Shown here: positions 1 to 7,890 of the stretch, one piece after another
How positions within the stretch are numbered: the first letter of the stretch is position 1
Layout: every line of letters starts with the position of its first letter
Assembly: GCA_963678275.1 (NCBI GenBank)
Contig: OY782765.1
Span: forward strand, 2,108,001 to 2,172,000
Origin: G963677445 sp963678275
GTDB taxonomy: Bacteria; Bacteroidota; Ignavibacteria; Ignavibacteriales; Melioribacteraceae
Reading direction: 5' to 3'
DNA length: 64,000 nt
Program-made: the position numbers and the translations under genes
The notes under the pieces: model-generated
Databases searched by the model: none
Seen by the model: the letters and a program-made list of their open reading frames with translations, nothing else
Told to the model about the DNA's origin: nothing

Positions 1-672
1 CCTGCTGAGTGCATTAAAATAAATGTTAATGGTTTTTTAAATGTTCTTGAAGCCGCCAGGGAATTCAGCATAAAAAAGGTTGTACACTCCTCTTCCGCGT
101 CGGTATATGGCGATGATCCCGAATTGCCCAAGGATGTTTCAATGCGCCCCGATCCGAAAACCCCTTACAGCATCACAAAACTGGATGGGGAATATTATTC
201 AAGAATGTTTCTTGAAGAATACGGGGTAAATACTGTTTCTCTGAGATATTTTAATGTCTTTGGACCGCGACAATCCCCGTCAAGTCATTATGCGGCCGCG
301 ATACCTGTATTTATTGATCACGCGCTGAAAAATAAAAATCTGATCATTTATGGCGACGGTGGTCAGACAAGAGACTTTATTTTTGTGAAGGATGTTGTGC
401 AGGCAAATGTTAAAGCGGCGCTGACCGAAAATAAACATGGCGTATTTAACGTCGCGCTGGGAAATTCCTGTTCAATACGCAACCTGGCAGAAAAAATTAT
501 TGAGATTACCGGATCAAAGAGCAAAATCTTTTTTGCCGATCCGAGACCAGGCGATATACGTCATAGTATTGCCGATATTTCAGAAACTATCCGTGATTTT
601 AATTTCTCTCCCGAACATGACCTGAATGAAGGATTGATATCCACGATTGATTTTCTCAGGCAGCAACAATGA
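1..672 (+). CDS. NAD-dependent epimerase/dehydratase (UDP-glucose 4-epimerase-like), 5' end cut off
   Basis: The frame is open from base 1, so the N-terminal Rossmann glycine motif lies outside the window. The visible part shows the extended short-chain dehydrogenase signature: a Ser-rich strand (HSSSASVYG) followed by the catalytic YSITK (YxxxK). It continues with LRYFNVFGPRQ, IYGDGGQTRDFIFVKDVV and the usual C-terminal substrate-binding region. Family members epimerise or dehydrate nucleotide sugars for surface polysaccharide. The ATG at 124 is an internal Met, not the start. The stop overlaps the next ATG by four bases (ATGA), so it is probably co-translated with the asparaginase gene. The exact sugar substrate cannot be read from this fragment. 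Confidence 0.9.
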   Translation, partial: PAECIKINVNGFLNVLEAAREFSIKKVVHSSSASVYGDDPELPKDVSMRPDPKTPYSITKLDGEYYSRMFLEEYGVNTVSLRYFNVFGPRQSPSSHYAAAIPVFIDHALKNKNLIIYGDGGQTRDFIFVKDVVQANVKAALTENKHGVFNVALGNSCSIRNLAEKIIEITGSKSKIFFADPRPGDIRHSIADISETIRDFNFSPEHDLNEGLISTIDFLRQQQ

Positions 673-1646
673 AAAAGATTCTGATCATTTTTACCGGCGG
701 CACCTTTTCAATGAAGATTGATGAAAAAACAGGTGGCGCCATTCCCTGGTATCACGGGGAAGAACTTCTTGAAATTATTCCCCGGGCAAAAGAGATCGCT
801 GAAATTGATGTTTATAATTTCGGCAACTTTCCCGGACCTCATATGACTCCGGAACTTATGCTGAATCTTTCCAGGAAGGTAAAAGAATTTGTGGCTGATG
901 ACTCAATTGATGGAATAATTATCACTCATGGAACCGATACACTTGAGGAAACCTCCTATCTGCTTGATCTTACAGTAAAAACAGATAAACCCCTTGTCGT
1001 AATAGGAGCAATGAAAACAAGTTCGGAAGAAGGATGGGACGGTCCGGGAAATCTGATGGACGCCCTTTATATATGCATCAATGAAAACAGCCGCGGCATG
1101 GGTGTTCTGGTATGCCTGAACGGTGAAATAAACGCGGCGAGCGAAGTTACCAAAACACATACCGAAGACCTTGGCACCTTTCACAGCCTCGATTTCGGAG
1201 CGCTTGGTTATGTCGACCGGGGCAGAGTAATATTCAACAGATTTCCACGAAAACAGGAACTGCTCGAATCGGAAAAACTAAATTCCAATGTTGATCTTCT
1301 GACCGTTTATGCCGGCATGGATGAAAAGCTGGTGCGGTTTTCAGCCGATAGCGGAGCCGAGGGAATTGTAATTGAGGCTCTCGGGGTGGGCAATGTGCCC
1401 CCAAAAGTTCTCGAGGGAATAAAATATGCCATAAGTAAAAAAATACCTGTCGTGCTCGTTTCCCGCTGCCCTGCCGGTGAAACAATAGGCAAATACAGTT
1501 ACCCGGGAGCGGGCAAATGGCTAAAGGAGGCTGGGGTTATTTTTGCGAACTACCTTAATGGTCAGAAAGCAAGAATAAAACTGATGCTCGCGCTGGGAAA
1601 AACAAAAGATATATCAGAATTAAGAAAATTACTTGAGGAGTTTTAA
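669..1646 (+). CDS. ansA: L-asparaginase, type I-like
   Basis: This 325-residue cytoplasmic protein has no signal peptide and would hydrolyse asparagine to aspartate and ammonia. The N-terminal FTGGTFS carries the nucleophile Thr (about T12). The second signature HGTDTLEET holds the Thr-Asp pair (about T89-D90). A later TKTHTEDLGTFHS segment fits the conserved Lys region. Length matches the family (about 325-340). It overlaps the upstream epimerase by 4 bp and abuts the downstream methyltransferase, so these genes form one plus-strand operon. Absence of a signal peptide argues for the cytoplasmic low-affinity type I enzyme. A glutaminase-side activity cannot be excluded. Confidence 0.9.
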   Translation: MKKILIIFTGGTFSMKIDEKTGGAIPWYHGEELLEIIPRAKEIAEIDVYNFGNFPGPHMTPELMLNLSRKVKEFVADDSIDGIIITHGTDTLEETSYLLDLTVKTDKPLVVIGAMKTSSEEGWDGPGNLMDALYICINENSRGMGVLVCLNGEINAASEVTKTHTEDLGTFHSLDFGALGYVDRGRVIFNRFPRKQELLESEKLNSNVDLLTVYAGMDEKLVRFSADSGAEGIVIEALGVGNVPPKVLEGIKYAISKKIPVVLVSRCPAGETIGKYSYPGAGKWLKEAGVIFANYLNGQKARIKLMLALGKTKDISELRKLLEEF

Positions 1647-2366
1647 TTGAAAATTAGCAGTGGAGCGGATATTCTGGCTCCGGGGCTTGATTATCCTGCC
1701 AATTATCTCATACATAATTGTGAACTAAAAAATAAAAAAGTCCTTGTTATCGGTTCGGGATGTGAGCTTCCCGCGCTCAGACTTTTTGAACACTCTGAAA
1801 ACATGGTTGACCTTATAGTTGAAGATTATGATTCGCTCATTAACTCTCAGCTTAATCTTGAAGATCAACATGGGGTAAGAGTTAGAATAATGGATTTCGA
1901 AATTACCGATTTCGGTAAAGATGAAATTGATGTGGTTCTGGCGCAGAATTCTCTTACCGATTTCAGGAGAAGCAAGATTTTGAAAGAAATTAAACGTATT
2001 CTGAAACCGGGGGGATTTGTCTCGGCGGGAGAACTTGTAAAAATGCAGGAAAAAATCCCTGTTTTTGTGGAAGATATGTTCAGAAGTTCACTCCTTGATC
2101 CACTCACTCCGGATGAAGCTGAAAAATTTTATACCGACCGATCGTTGAAAATAATTGAAAATTATGACCTTTCATTCACTTTGAAAAAATACTATACTGT
2201 TGTTCTGAATAAATTAAAAGAAACTCTGGGGACCCTTTCTGAACGTGAGAAAAAATATTACAAAAAGCTCATCAAAAAAATATCGCATGAAAGCAATATC
2301 TATTTGAAACAGGGAGGAGATAAATATATCGGGTTCCGTAACTATTTAATGAAATATGACGCATGA
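1647..2366 (+). CDS. class I SAM-dependent methyltransferase-like protein
   Basis: This 239-residue protein starts with TTG immediately after the asparaginase stop. KKVLVIGSGCELPALRLFE resembles the glycine-rich SAM-binding motif I. An acidic residue follows at the end of the next strand (LIVEDYDSL), and EIKRILKPGGFVSAGEL is the typical post-motif III of class I methyltransferases. The C-terminal half is Lys-rich and helical, with no recognised domain. The gene ends in a 4-bp overlap with rlmD. The substrate is unknown; the coupling to an rRNA methylase gene is only weak evidence for RNA work. Motif I is slightly degenerate (GSGCELPA), so a non-catalytic relative is possible. Confidence 0.65.
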   Translation: MKISSGADILAPGLDYPANYLIHNCELKNKKVLVIGSGCELPALRLFEHSENMVDLIVEDYDSLINSQLNLEDQHGVRVRIMDFEITDFGKDEIDVVLAQNSLTDFRRSKILKEIKRILKPGGFVSAGELVKMQEKIPVFVEDMFRSSLLDPLTPDEAEKFYTDRSLKIIENYDLSFTLKKYYTVVLNKLKETLGTLSEREKKYYKKLIKKISHESNIYLKQGGDKYIGFRNYLMKYDA

Positions 2367-3793
2367 TAAAAAAAGGCAATGAAATAACACTCGATATCAC
2401 CGGATTTGCTTTCGAAGGAAAAGGAATAGCGAAGGTGGCAAGATATGAAGGTGATGAAAAAAACTATGTGATTTTTGTTTCCGGCTCTTACCCCGGCGAT
2501 AGAGTTAAAGCCAGGCTGCATAAAGTTAAAAAATCGTTTGCCGAAGCAAGAGCGCTTGAGGTGCTTTCCCCCTCTTTCCTGAGAACGGAACCAGAGTGCG
2601 TATATTTTGGAACTTGCGGAGGCTGCAAACATCAGGACCTTCAATATGAAACCCAGTTGAAATTTAAGGAAGATCAGGTCAGGGAAACATTTGAGCATAT
2701 TGCCGGTCAGACAGACTTTGATTTCGAACCAATTCTCCCCTCCGAAAATATCTTTCGTTACAGAAACAAAATGGAATTTTCCTTTTCCGATAAAAAATGG
2801 CTTACCAGGGAAGAATTCGATTCTGACGAAGAACTTAAGAAGCCTCTTTTCGCGGTCGGGCTGCATATTCCCAGAATATATGATAAAGTGCTTGATCTTG
2901 AATATTGTAAACTCCAGAGTGAAACCGGGGACAGGGTCCTGAACTTCACCAGGAAATTTTTTCTGAATAAAAATATTCCGGCCTGGTCAACAAAAACTCA
3001 TGAAGGATTTTTGCGGAACCTGGTAATTAAAAACGCCGGAAGAACAAAAGATTTTATGGTTAACCTTGTCACCTCCTCTTTTGAAGCCCCTCTGATGGCT
3101 GAATATAGTGAAAATCTTATAAAGGAATGCCCCGGTGTTACCACAATTGTCAACAGTATAAACAGCGGTAAAGCCCAGGTAGCAAGAGGAGAATTTGAAG
3201 AAGTCCTCTTTGGGGAAGGTTATATTTATGACTGGATAGGTGATTACAAATTCAGGATAAGCGCGGGATCATTTTTCCAGACTAATACCTTACAGGCTGA
3301 GAGACTATATAATACCGCTCTGGAATTTGCCGGACTTAAAGCTGAAGAAACTGTATATGACCTGTATTCGGGAGCAGGGACAATTACTATATATATGTCC
3401 GGTCTGGCTGATAAACTTTACGGTTTTGAATCTGTTAATTCCGCCGTAGAAGACGCGAAGGAGAATGCCCGTATCAATGAGATCACAAACACGAAATTTT
3501 ATGAAGCGAATCTGGATAAGTCATTTCTTCCATTGATTAAAGAAACCGGAATTGATCTGCCCGATGTAATTATTGCCGATCCTCCGAGGAGCGGAATGAA
3601 TCCCAAAACCGTTTCCGATATACTGAAACTCCTTCCCGACAGAATCGTTTATGTGAGTTGCAACCCCTCTACACAGGCGCGGGATATTAAATTGCTTTGC
3701 GAAGAAAAATACAAACTGGTAAAAACCAGACCGGTGGATATGTTTCCCCATACCTGGCATATTGAAAATGTCGCTTTGCTTAAGCGGATTTAA
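2363..3793 (+). CDS. rlmD: 23S rRNA (uracil-C5)-methyltransferase RlmD/RumA family
   Basis: A 476-residue TrmA/RumA-family enzyme. An N-terminal TRAM domain (about residues 1-70) is followed by the [4Fe-4S] cluster motif with Cys at about 79, 85 and 88 (CVYFGTCGGCKHQD) and a fourth Cys in LDLEYCKLQ. The SAM-binding region contains YDLYSGAGTITIYM. IIADPPRSGM and the catalytic-loop Cys in YVSCNPSTQARD (about C433) complete the active site. The cluster motif favours RlmD or RlmCD-type rRNA modification over tRNA TrmA. Start ATG overlaps the upstream gene by 4 bp. The stop abuts the dnaA stop with no spacer. Confidence 0.92.
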   Translation: MIKKGNEITLDITGFAFEGKGIAKVARYEGDEKNYVIFVSGSYPGDRVKARLHKVKKSFAEARALEVLSPSFLRTEPECVYFGTCGGCKHQDLQYETQLKFKEDQVRETFEHIAGQTDFDFEPILPSENIFRYRNKMEFSFSDKKWLTREEFDSDEELKKPLFAVGLHIPRIYDKVLDLEYCKLQSETGDRVLNFTRKFFLNKNIPAWSTKTHEGFLRNLVIKNAGRTKDFMVNLVTSSFEAPLMAEYSENLIKECPGVTTIVNSINSGKAQVARGEFEEVLFGEGYIYDWIGDYKFRISAGSFFQTNTLQAERLYNTALEFAGLKAEETVYDLYSGAGTITIYMSGLADKLYGFESVNSAVEDAKENARINEITNTKFYEANLDKSFLPLIKETGIDLPDVIIADPPRSGMNPKTVSDILKLLPDRIVYVSCNPSTQARDIKLLCEEKYKLVKTRPVDMFPHTWHIENVALLKRI

Positions 3794-5206
3794 TTAACTT
3801 GCGTTAAATTCAATTTTCGACCTTAAACCGTCGACAAACTCCTTAAACTGTTCATCCTGCATAAATTCATTTTCCACAGAATTATACGCGTGGATAACGG
3901 TTGAATGATCTCTTCCGCCAAAATGCAGCCCGATAGTTTTAAGGCTCGATTTGGTAAGCTTTTTTGAAAGATACATCGCAAGCTGCCTCGCCCTTACAAC
4001 TTCCTTTTTCCGGTTTTTTTCCCTCACTTTATTCTCATCAACCTTGTAATATTCACATACGGTTTTTGTAATATAATCAATCGAAATATTTGCCGGCCTG
4101 TTGGTCGATATCTCTTTGACTGTTCTTTTCACCAGTTCAAAATCGATATCCCTGCTGCTGAAGGATGAATTTGCCAGAAGTTTTATCAGGCATCCTTCCA
4201 GCTCACGTATATTGGAAGTAATATTATGGGCAATATATTCCAGAATTTCATTATTAAGACTAATGCCATAATTTTCACTTTTTTTCTTTAAAATAGCTAC
4301 CCTGGTCTCAAGATCAGGAGGCTGAATATCGGCAGTTAGTCCCCACTGAAAACGGGATATCAGTCTTTCATTTAGCCCCTTCAGATCTTTTGGCGGCTTA
4401 TCGCTGGAAAGTATTATTTGTTTGCCCGACTGGTGAAGTGTATTAAAGATATGAAAGAAAAGGTCCTGAGTTTTTTCCTTGCCGATCAGGAACTGAATAT
4501 CATCTATTATCAGCACATCCATACTTTTATAAAAATTGGAAAACTCATTTACTTTATTGCTCTGAATGGCCTCGACAAATTCAACTGTAAAAAGATCGGC
4601 AGAAAGATAGATAACCTTTTTACCAGGATGTTTTGTTATTATCCTGTTTCCTACAGCTTGTATAAGGTGAGTTTTTCCAAGTCCCACTCCCCCGTATACA
4701 AAGAATGGATTAAAAGAGGTTTTGTGAAGATTCTCCCCTATTGATATTGCGGCCGCGCGGGCAAGCTGATTCCCCTCACCTTTAATGAAACTATCGAAAG
4801 AATAACGGGGATTGAGATAACTGTTAAAATCGGGAGGAATATTATTTGTTGGCTCAACATATGATACCGGCTCCTCTTCGGGTACTTCTTGAATCTCTTC
4901 CACCTCCTCTTCAATAGTATCATCCTTGCCGTCAAGTATCAGATAGATCAGCCTGGCATCTTCACCAAGCACATCTTTAATCGTGTCATTTATTACAGTA
5001 TTATAATGTTCATCAATCCATTCAATAAAAAAACTGTTGGGCACCTCAATTTTTAAGGTCGTTCCACTAAGTTTAACAGGTTTTATCGGAAGAAACCAGG
5101 AATTGTATGTTAAAAATGGAACTTTTGATTTTATTAGTTTCAGGCATTCTTTCCATGCCTCGTGAGGACTGCTGTACAGCTCCTTATTAGTCAAGACTTC
5201 TCTCAT
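3794..5206 (-). CDS. dnaA: chromosomal replication initiator protein DnaA
   Basis: DnaA opens the origin and loads the helicase. The protein has an N-terminal domain I (WKECLKLIKSKVPFLTYNSWFLPI). An acidic linker follows. The AAA+ domain contains NPFFVYGGVGLGKTH (Walker A), VLIIDDIQFL (Walker B) and the RLISRFQWGL region. The C-terminal helix-turn-helix has the domain IV signature GGRDHSTVIHA. I place the start at ATG 5206 (470 residues). An in-frame GTG at 5221 would add five residues, but it lies inside a perfect DnaA box (TTATCCACA, 5214-5222), which points to a regulatory rather than coding role. The gene is convergent with rlmD and its 5' end faces the oriC candidate. Confidence 0.97.
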   Translation of the reverse strand: MREVLTNKELYSSPHEAWKECLKLIKSKVPFLTYNSWFLPIKPVKLSGTTLKIEVPNSFFIEWIDEHYNTVINDTIKDVLGEDARLIYLILDGKDDTIEEEVEEIQEVPEEEPVSYVEPTNNIPPDFNSYLNPRYSFDSFIKGEGNQLARAAAISIGENLHKTSFNPFFVYGGVGLGKTHLIQAVGNRIITKHPGKKVIYLSADLFTVEFVEAIQSNKVNEFSNFYKSMDVLIIDDIQFLIGKEKTQDLFFHIFNTLHQSGKQIILSSDKPPKDLKGLNERLISRFQWGLTADIQPPDLETRVAILKKKSENYGISLNNEILEYIAHNITSNIRELEGCLIKLLANSSFSSRDIDFELVKRTVKEISTNRPANISIDYITKTVCEYYKVDENKVREKNRKKEVVRARQLAMYLSKKLTKSSLKTIGLHFGGRDHSTVIHAYNSVENEFMQDEQFKEFVDGLRSKIEFNAS

Positions 5207-5765
5207 TAAAAAGTTATCCACAAATTAGAATTATCAATAAATCCACGTAATTACAGGGTTTCCGCAAAAATCATAACTTTTATCAACAATTTATCAACAT
5301 TCAAATAATCTTCGTAACATATTGATTATAAACATCTTACGGCACGATACCTTAAATTGCGAACAGAACAGCAAACAATAAAATCGGAGCATTGCTTATT
5401 TTATCAACCGTGAAACGTTTCACAGCGAAAACTTATCAACATTTTATTAACATATTCCGGGGTTACCTGTACCGACGTGAAAATAACTGTTTCATTCAAT
5501 TTGAGCAAATTAAATTTTATCCGTTTTCTTAAGTTATTTTATTACAACAAAATAAATTTGCAACTAACCTGTAATACTTAATTAATATTTAATCACTTTT
5601 ACCGCGAATCGTTTATTCCGTTAAAAGAGAGGAAAATATGCTTTTTTTTATAAAACAAAGAATGCAAATTTTTTAATAATTTTGTTCATTTACAACTTGT
5701 CTATATGATTTTTTTTATTATCCGAAGGACATTCGTAAATTGCGTATAAATAAAATTGAGGAAAT
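5207..5765. other. candidate chromosomal origin (oriC) next to dnaA
   Basis: This gene-free A+T-rich stretch lies between dnaA and the M23 peptidase gene. It holds one consensus DnaA box, TTATCCACA at 5214-5222, and several near matches in the same orientation. These are TTATCAATA 5231-5239, TTATCAACA 5280-5288 and 5291-5299, TTATCAACC 5401-5409, and TTATCAACA 5433-5441. A perfect 14-bp palindrome, GTGAAACGTTTCAC (5410-5423), sits between the last two. From about 5500 onward the sequence is very A+T-rich, suitable for a DNA unwinding element. Calling it oriC is inference from box density and dnaA linkage; strand-skew analysis of the whole genome would settle it. Confidence 0.7.
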
Positions 5766-6584
5766 ATGAAAAAGCTTCTCCTATTGATTATTTTAATTCC
5801 GGCGCTGCTGTCGGGTCAGGAATTAAAACTATATGGAAACATCATGCCGGCAGGTATAATTATTGGTCATGCCGATAATATTGAATGGGCTTTCCTCGAT
5901 ACTCTTCAACTGCAAACCGATAAATCAGGTTATTTCGTTTTTGGTTTTGACCGTAATGACACCGGTTCAAATTTGTTAAAAGTAAAAATCAAATCGGGGC
6001 CGGTCTACCTTAAGGTCTTAAAACTGCCTGAACGGAAATATAAAGTCGACCGGATTAACAGAATGCAGAAAAAATATGTCAGTCCGCCTAAATCGGTAAA
6101 TGAAAGAATCAGCAAAGAAAGAAAAATCGGCAGGGCTGCCAGGGCAAAAATAGGAGAGATTGACTCAGCATTCTTCAAAGCAGGTTTTATGCGACCTGTA
6201 AAAGGTGGAAGAATTTCAAGTGTTTTCGGCGGACAAAGAATTTTGAACGGTGTAAAAAAGAGCCCTCACAACGGACTGGATATTGCTCTTCCACAGGGTA
6301 CCCCGGTTTACGCGATGACCGATGGAATTGTCCGTCTCGCCGCGGATAATTTTTATTACGCCGGAAACTACATACTTATTGATCACGGGCAGGGATTAAG
6401 CAGTGTTTATCTTCATCTGAGCAAAAAGAACGTTAAGGAGGGAGATTTCGTCAGGAAAGGAGATAAAATAGGAGAAATAGGAACAACGGGTCGTTCCACC
6501 GGTCCTCACCTTCACTGGGGAGTGCAATGGTTTGGAAAAAGAATCGATCCGGCGTCTCTCTTAAAACTTACTTTTAATGAATAA
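5766..6584 (+). CDS. secreted M23 family peptidase (LytM-like)
   Basis: This 272-residue protein begins with a signal peptide (MKKLLLLIILIPALLSGQ). A small beta-rich N-terminal region precedes a basic linker (about 90-135). The C-terminal M23 domain shows zinc ligands H168 and D172 (SPHNGLDIA), H217 (YLHLS) and the H-x-H pair at about 248-250 (GPHLHWG). All expected zinc-site residues are present, so it should be an active peptidoglycan endopeptidase in the periplasm. It is the first gene on the far side of the oriC candidate and is followed 9 bp later by a FAH-family gene, perhaps in the same transcript. Confidence 0.9.
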   Translation: MKKLLLLIILIPALLSGQELKLYGNIMPAGIIIGHADNIEWAFLDTLQLQTDKSGYFVFGFDRNDTGSNLLKVKIKSGPVYLKVLKLPERKYKVDRINRMQKKYVSPPKSVNERISKERKIGRAARAKIGEIDSAFFKAGFMRPVKGGRISSVFGGQRILNGVKKSPHNGLDIALPQGTPVYAMTDGIVRLAADNFYYAGNYILIDHGQGLSSVYLHLSKKNVKEGDFVRKGDKIGEIGTTGRSTGPHLHWGVQWFGKRIDPASLLKLTFNE

Positions 6585-6593
6585 GGTTTTTAT

Positions 6594-7211
6594 ATGAATA
6601 ATAAAATAGTCTGTGTCGGAAGAAATTACGCGGCTCATGCCGAAGAATTAGGGAATGAAGTGCCCTCTTATCCCCTGATTTTTCTTAAACCTTTTTCCTC
6701 CCTTATTAAATCGGGTGAAAAAATAGTCTGTCCCCCATTTTCAGGTGAAATGCATCACGAAGTTGAACTGGTATTATTAATAGGAAAAAAAATTAAGAAT
6801 GTTGCTCCCGAAGAAGCCCCGGGCGCCATCTCCGGTTACGCTGTCGGGCTGGATATGACACTTCGTGATGTTCAGTCGGAATTGAAAAAGAAAGGCCATC
6901 CCTGGACTCTGGCGAAATGTTTTGATACTTCTGCGGTAATATCTGATTTTAAAGATGCCTCGGAATATAAACTTTCCGGAAAAGAGAGAATAACACTCTC
7001 GGTTAATAATCAGGTAAGACAGAATTCCAGCCTGGAACTGATGATTCACTCTCCGGTCGAACTTGTCAGCTACATTTCTTCAGTTATGACATTGGACGAA
7101 GGGGACCTGATTTACACAGGAACACCGGCAGGAGTTGGGAAAGTTGAGAAAAAAGATATAATAACCGCTGAAATTGAAAATATCGGCAAACTGGAAACTG
7201 AAATAACTTAA
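6594..7211 (+). CDS. fumarylacetoacetate hydrolase (FAH) family protein
   Basis: This 205-residue single-domain protein belongs to the FAH superfamily of Mg-dependent C-C bond hydrolases and decarboxylases. VGRNYAAHAEELGN and PLIFLKPFSSLI are the family entry motifs. The metal-binding acidic residues lie in GEMHHEVELVLLIGKK, and LDEGDLIYTGTPAGVG is the conserved C-terminal loop. It has the short form typical of YcgM/FAHD1-like acylpyruvases and oxaloacetate decarboxylases. The specific substrate is not evident. It follows the M23 gene by 9 bp. Confidence 0.9.
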   Translation: MNNKIVCVGRNYAAHAEELGNEVPSYPLIFLKPFSSLIKSGEKIVCPPFSGEMHHEVELVLLIGKKIKNVAPEEAPGAISGYAVGLDMTLRDVQSELKKKGHPWTLAKCFDTSAVISDFKDASEYKLSGKERITLSVNNQVRQNSSLELMIHSPVELVSYISSVMTLDEGDLIYTGTPAGVGKVEKKDIITAEIENIGKLETEIT

Positions 7212-7643
7212 ACCGCCAAAACCGAGATAAAAGGAAATTCAGTAAAAGCTCGCAGCCGTGATTATAAACTGGCCGAGCCAGAAGTGAAAAGTTGGTAGTG
7301 AAAAGATGGTAAAATGATAATGGATATTTGACAATTAATAATTATTATATGACCAGTTTTTATGTTATATAACTTTACCTTTTAATCCATGTAATCATTA
7401 TCTTCATTCATTTTCTCATCAATCAGCAAATTTCCGATGGGAACAATGCCCTGTTGGAATAAGGTTAATATGGTTTACTTTGCTGTTTGATCACTTCTGC
7501 CACAAAGGTTAAAAAATCAAGAATAAGTTTTTTTTGAGCTTTTTGTGGGATTTGGTGTTTTTGTGATTTTGTGGCCTTTTTTCATTTCAACCTGCGAAAC
7601 CTGGTATCAGATTTTTCATAAATCTATAAGCAAGGAGGCAAAC
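7212..7643. repeat. gene-free gap with dispersed repeat copies
   Basis: This gap holds two repeat types found again elsewhere. One is a short hairpin, CTGGC-CGA-GCCAG at 7269-7281, with relatives at 35475, 35928 and 49006. The other is a segment of about 125 bp at 7481-7605, rich in T and G (TGTGGGATTTGGTGTTTTTG). It is clearly similar to 36211-36342. An open frame starting at 7545 is produced by this repeat and is not a gene extension. Confidence 0.6.
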
Positions 7644-7802
7644 GTGAAATGCCCGGAATGTGGATCAACAGACTATAAAAAATTGTTTTCCACTTTCAGC
7701 TCTTCCACCACAGCACACATGACCGGGGTTCCGGCCTGCTCATCCGGTGATTGCCCCGCGTTTGAGAGCTCTTCCTGTCAGGGTGGGAATTGTAATCTGT
7801 AA
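7644..7802 (+). CDS. small FmdB-like zinc-ribbon protein
   Basis: A 52-residue protein starting at GTG 7644, placed by a strong Shine-Dalgarno sequence (AAGGAGG, 7632-7638). It begins with VKCPECGSTDYKKLFSTFS, one half of a zinc ribbon of the FmdB type. It ends in a Cys-rich tail with CSSGDCP, CQGGNC and a near-terminal Asn-Leu. Such small proteins are common in the FCB group and are thought to bind zinc; no activity is known. The frame is open further upstream to 7545, but that part is dispersed-repeat DNA. Confidence 0.75.
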   Translation: MKCPECGSTDYKKLFSTFSSSTTAHMTGVPACSSGDCPAFESSSCQGGNCNL

Positions 7803-7890
7803 TTCTTTCAGCCGGGTTTTATTTAATGTCCGGTTTTACTTTTTTATTACCAGGGCGTCTAAATAATTTTAACACTATCGGGAATCGGAT

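Noticed and set aside
5207..5221. Five-residue N-terminal extension of DnaA from GTG 5221
   Set aside because: The GTG is inside a perfect DnaA box, and ATG 5206 gives a normal DnaA N-terminus.
5410..5423. True parS site
   Set aside because: The half-sites are in everted order compared with the canonical TGTTTCACGTGAAACA, and parA/parB are not in the window.
7545..7643. Longer reading frame for the small zinc-ribbon gene
   Set aside because: This part is a dispersed repeat also found at 36.2 kb, and a strong Shine-Dalgarno precedes GTG 7644.
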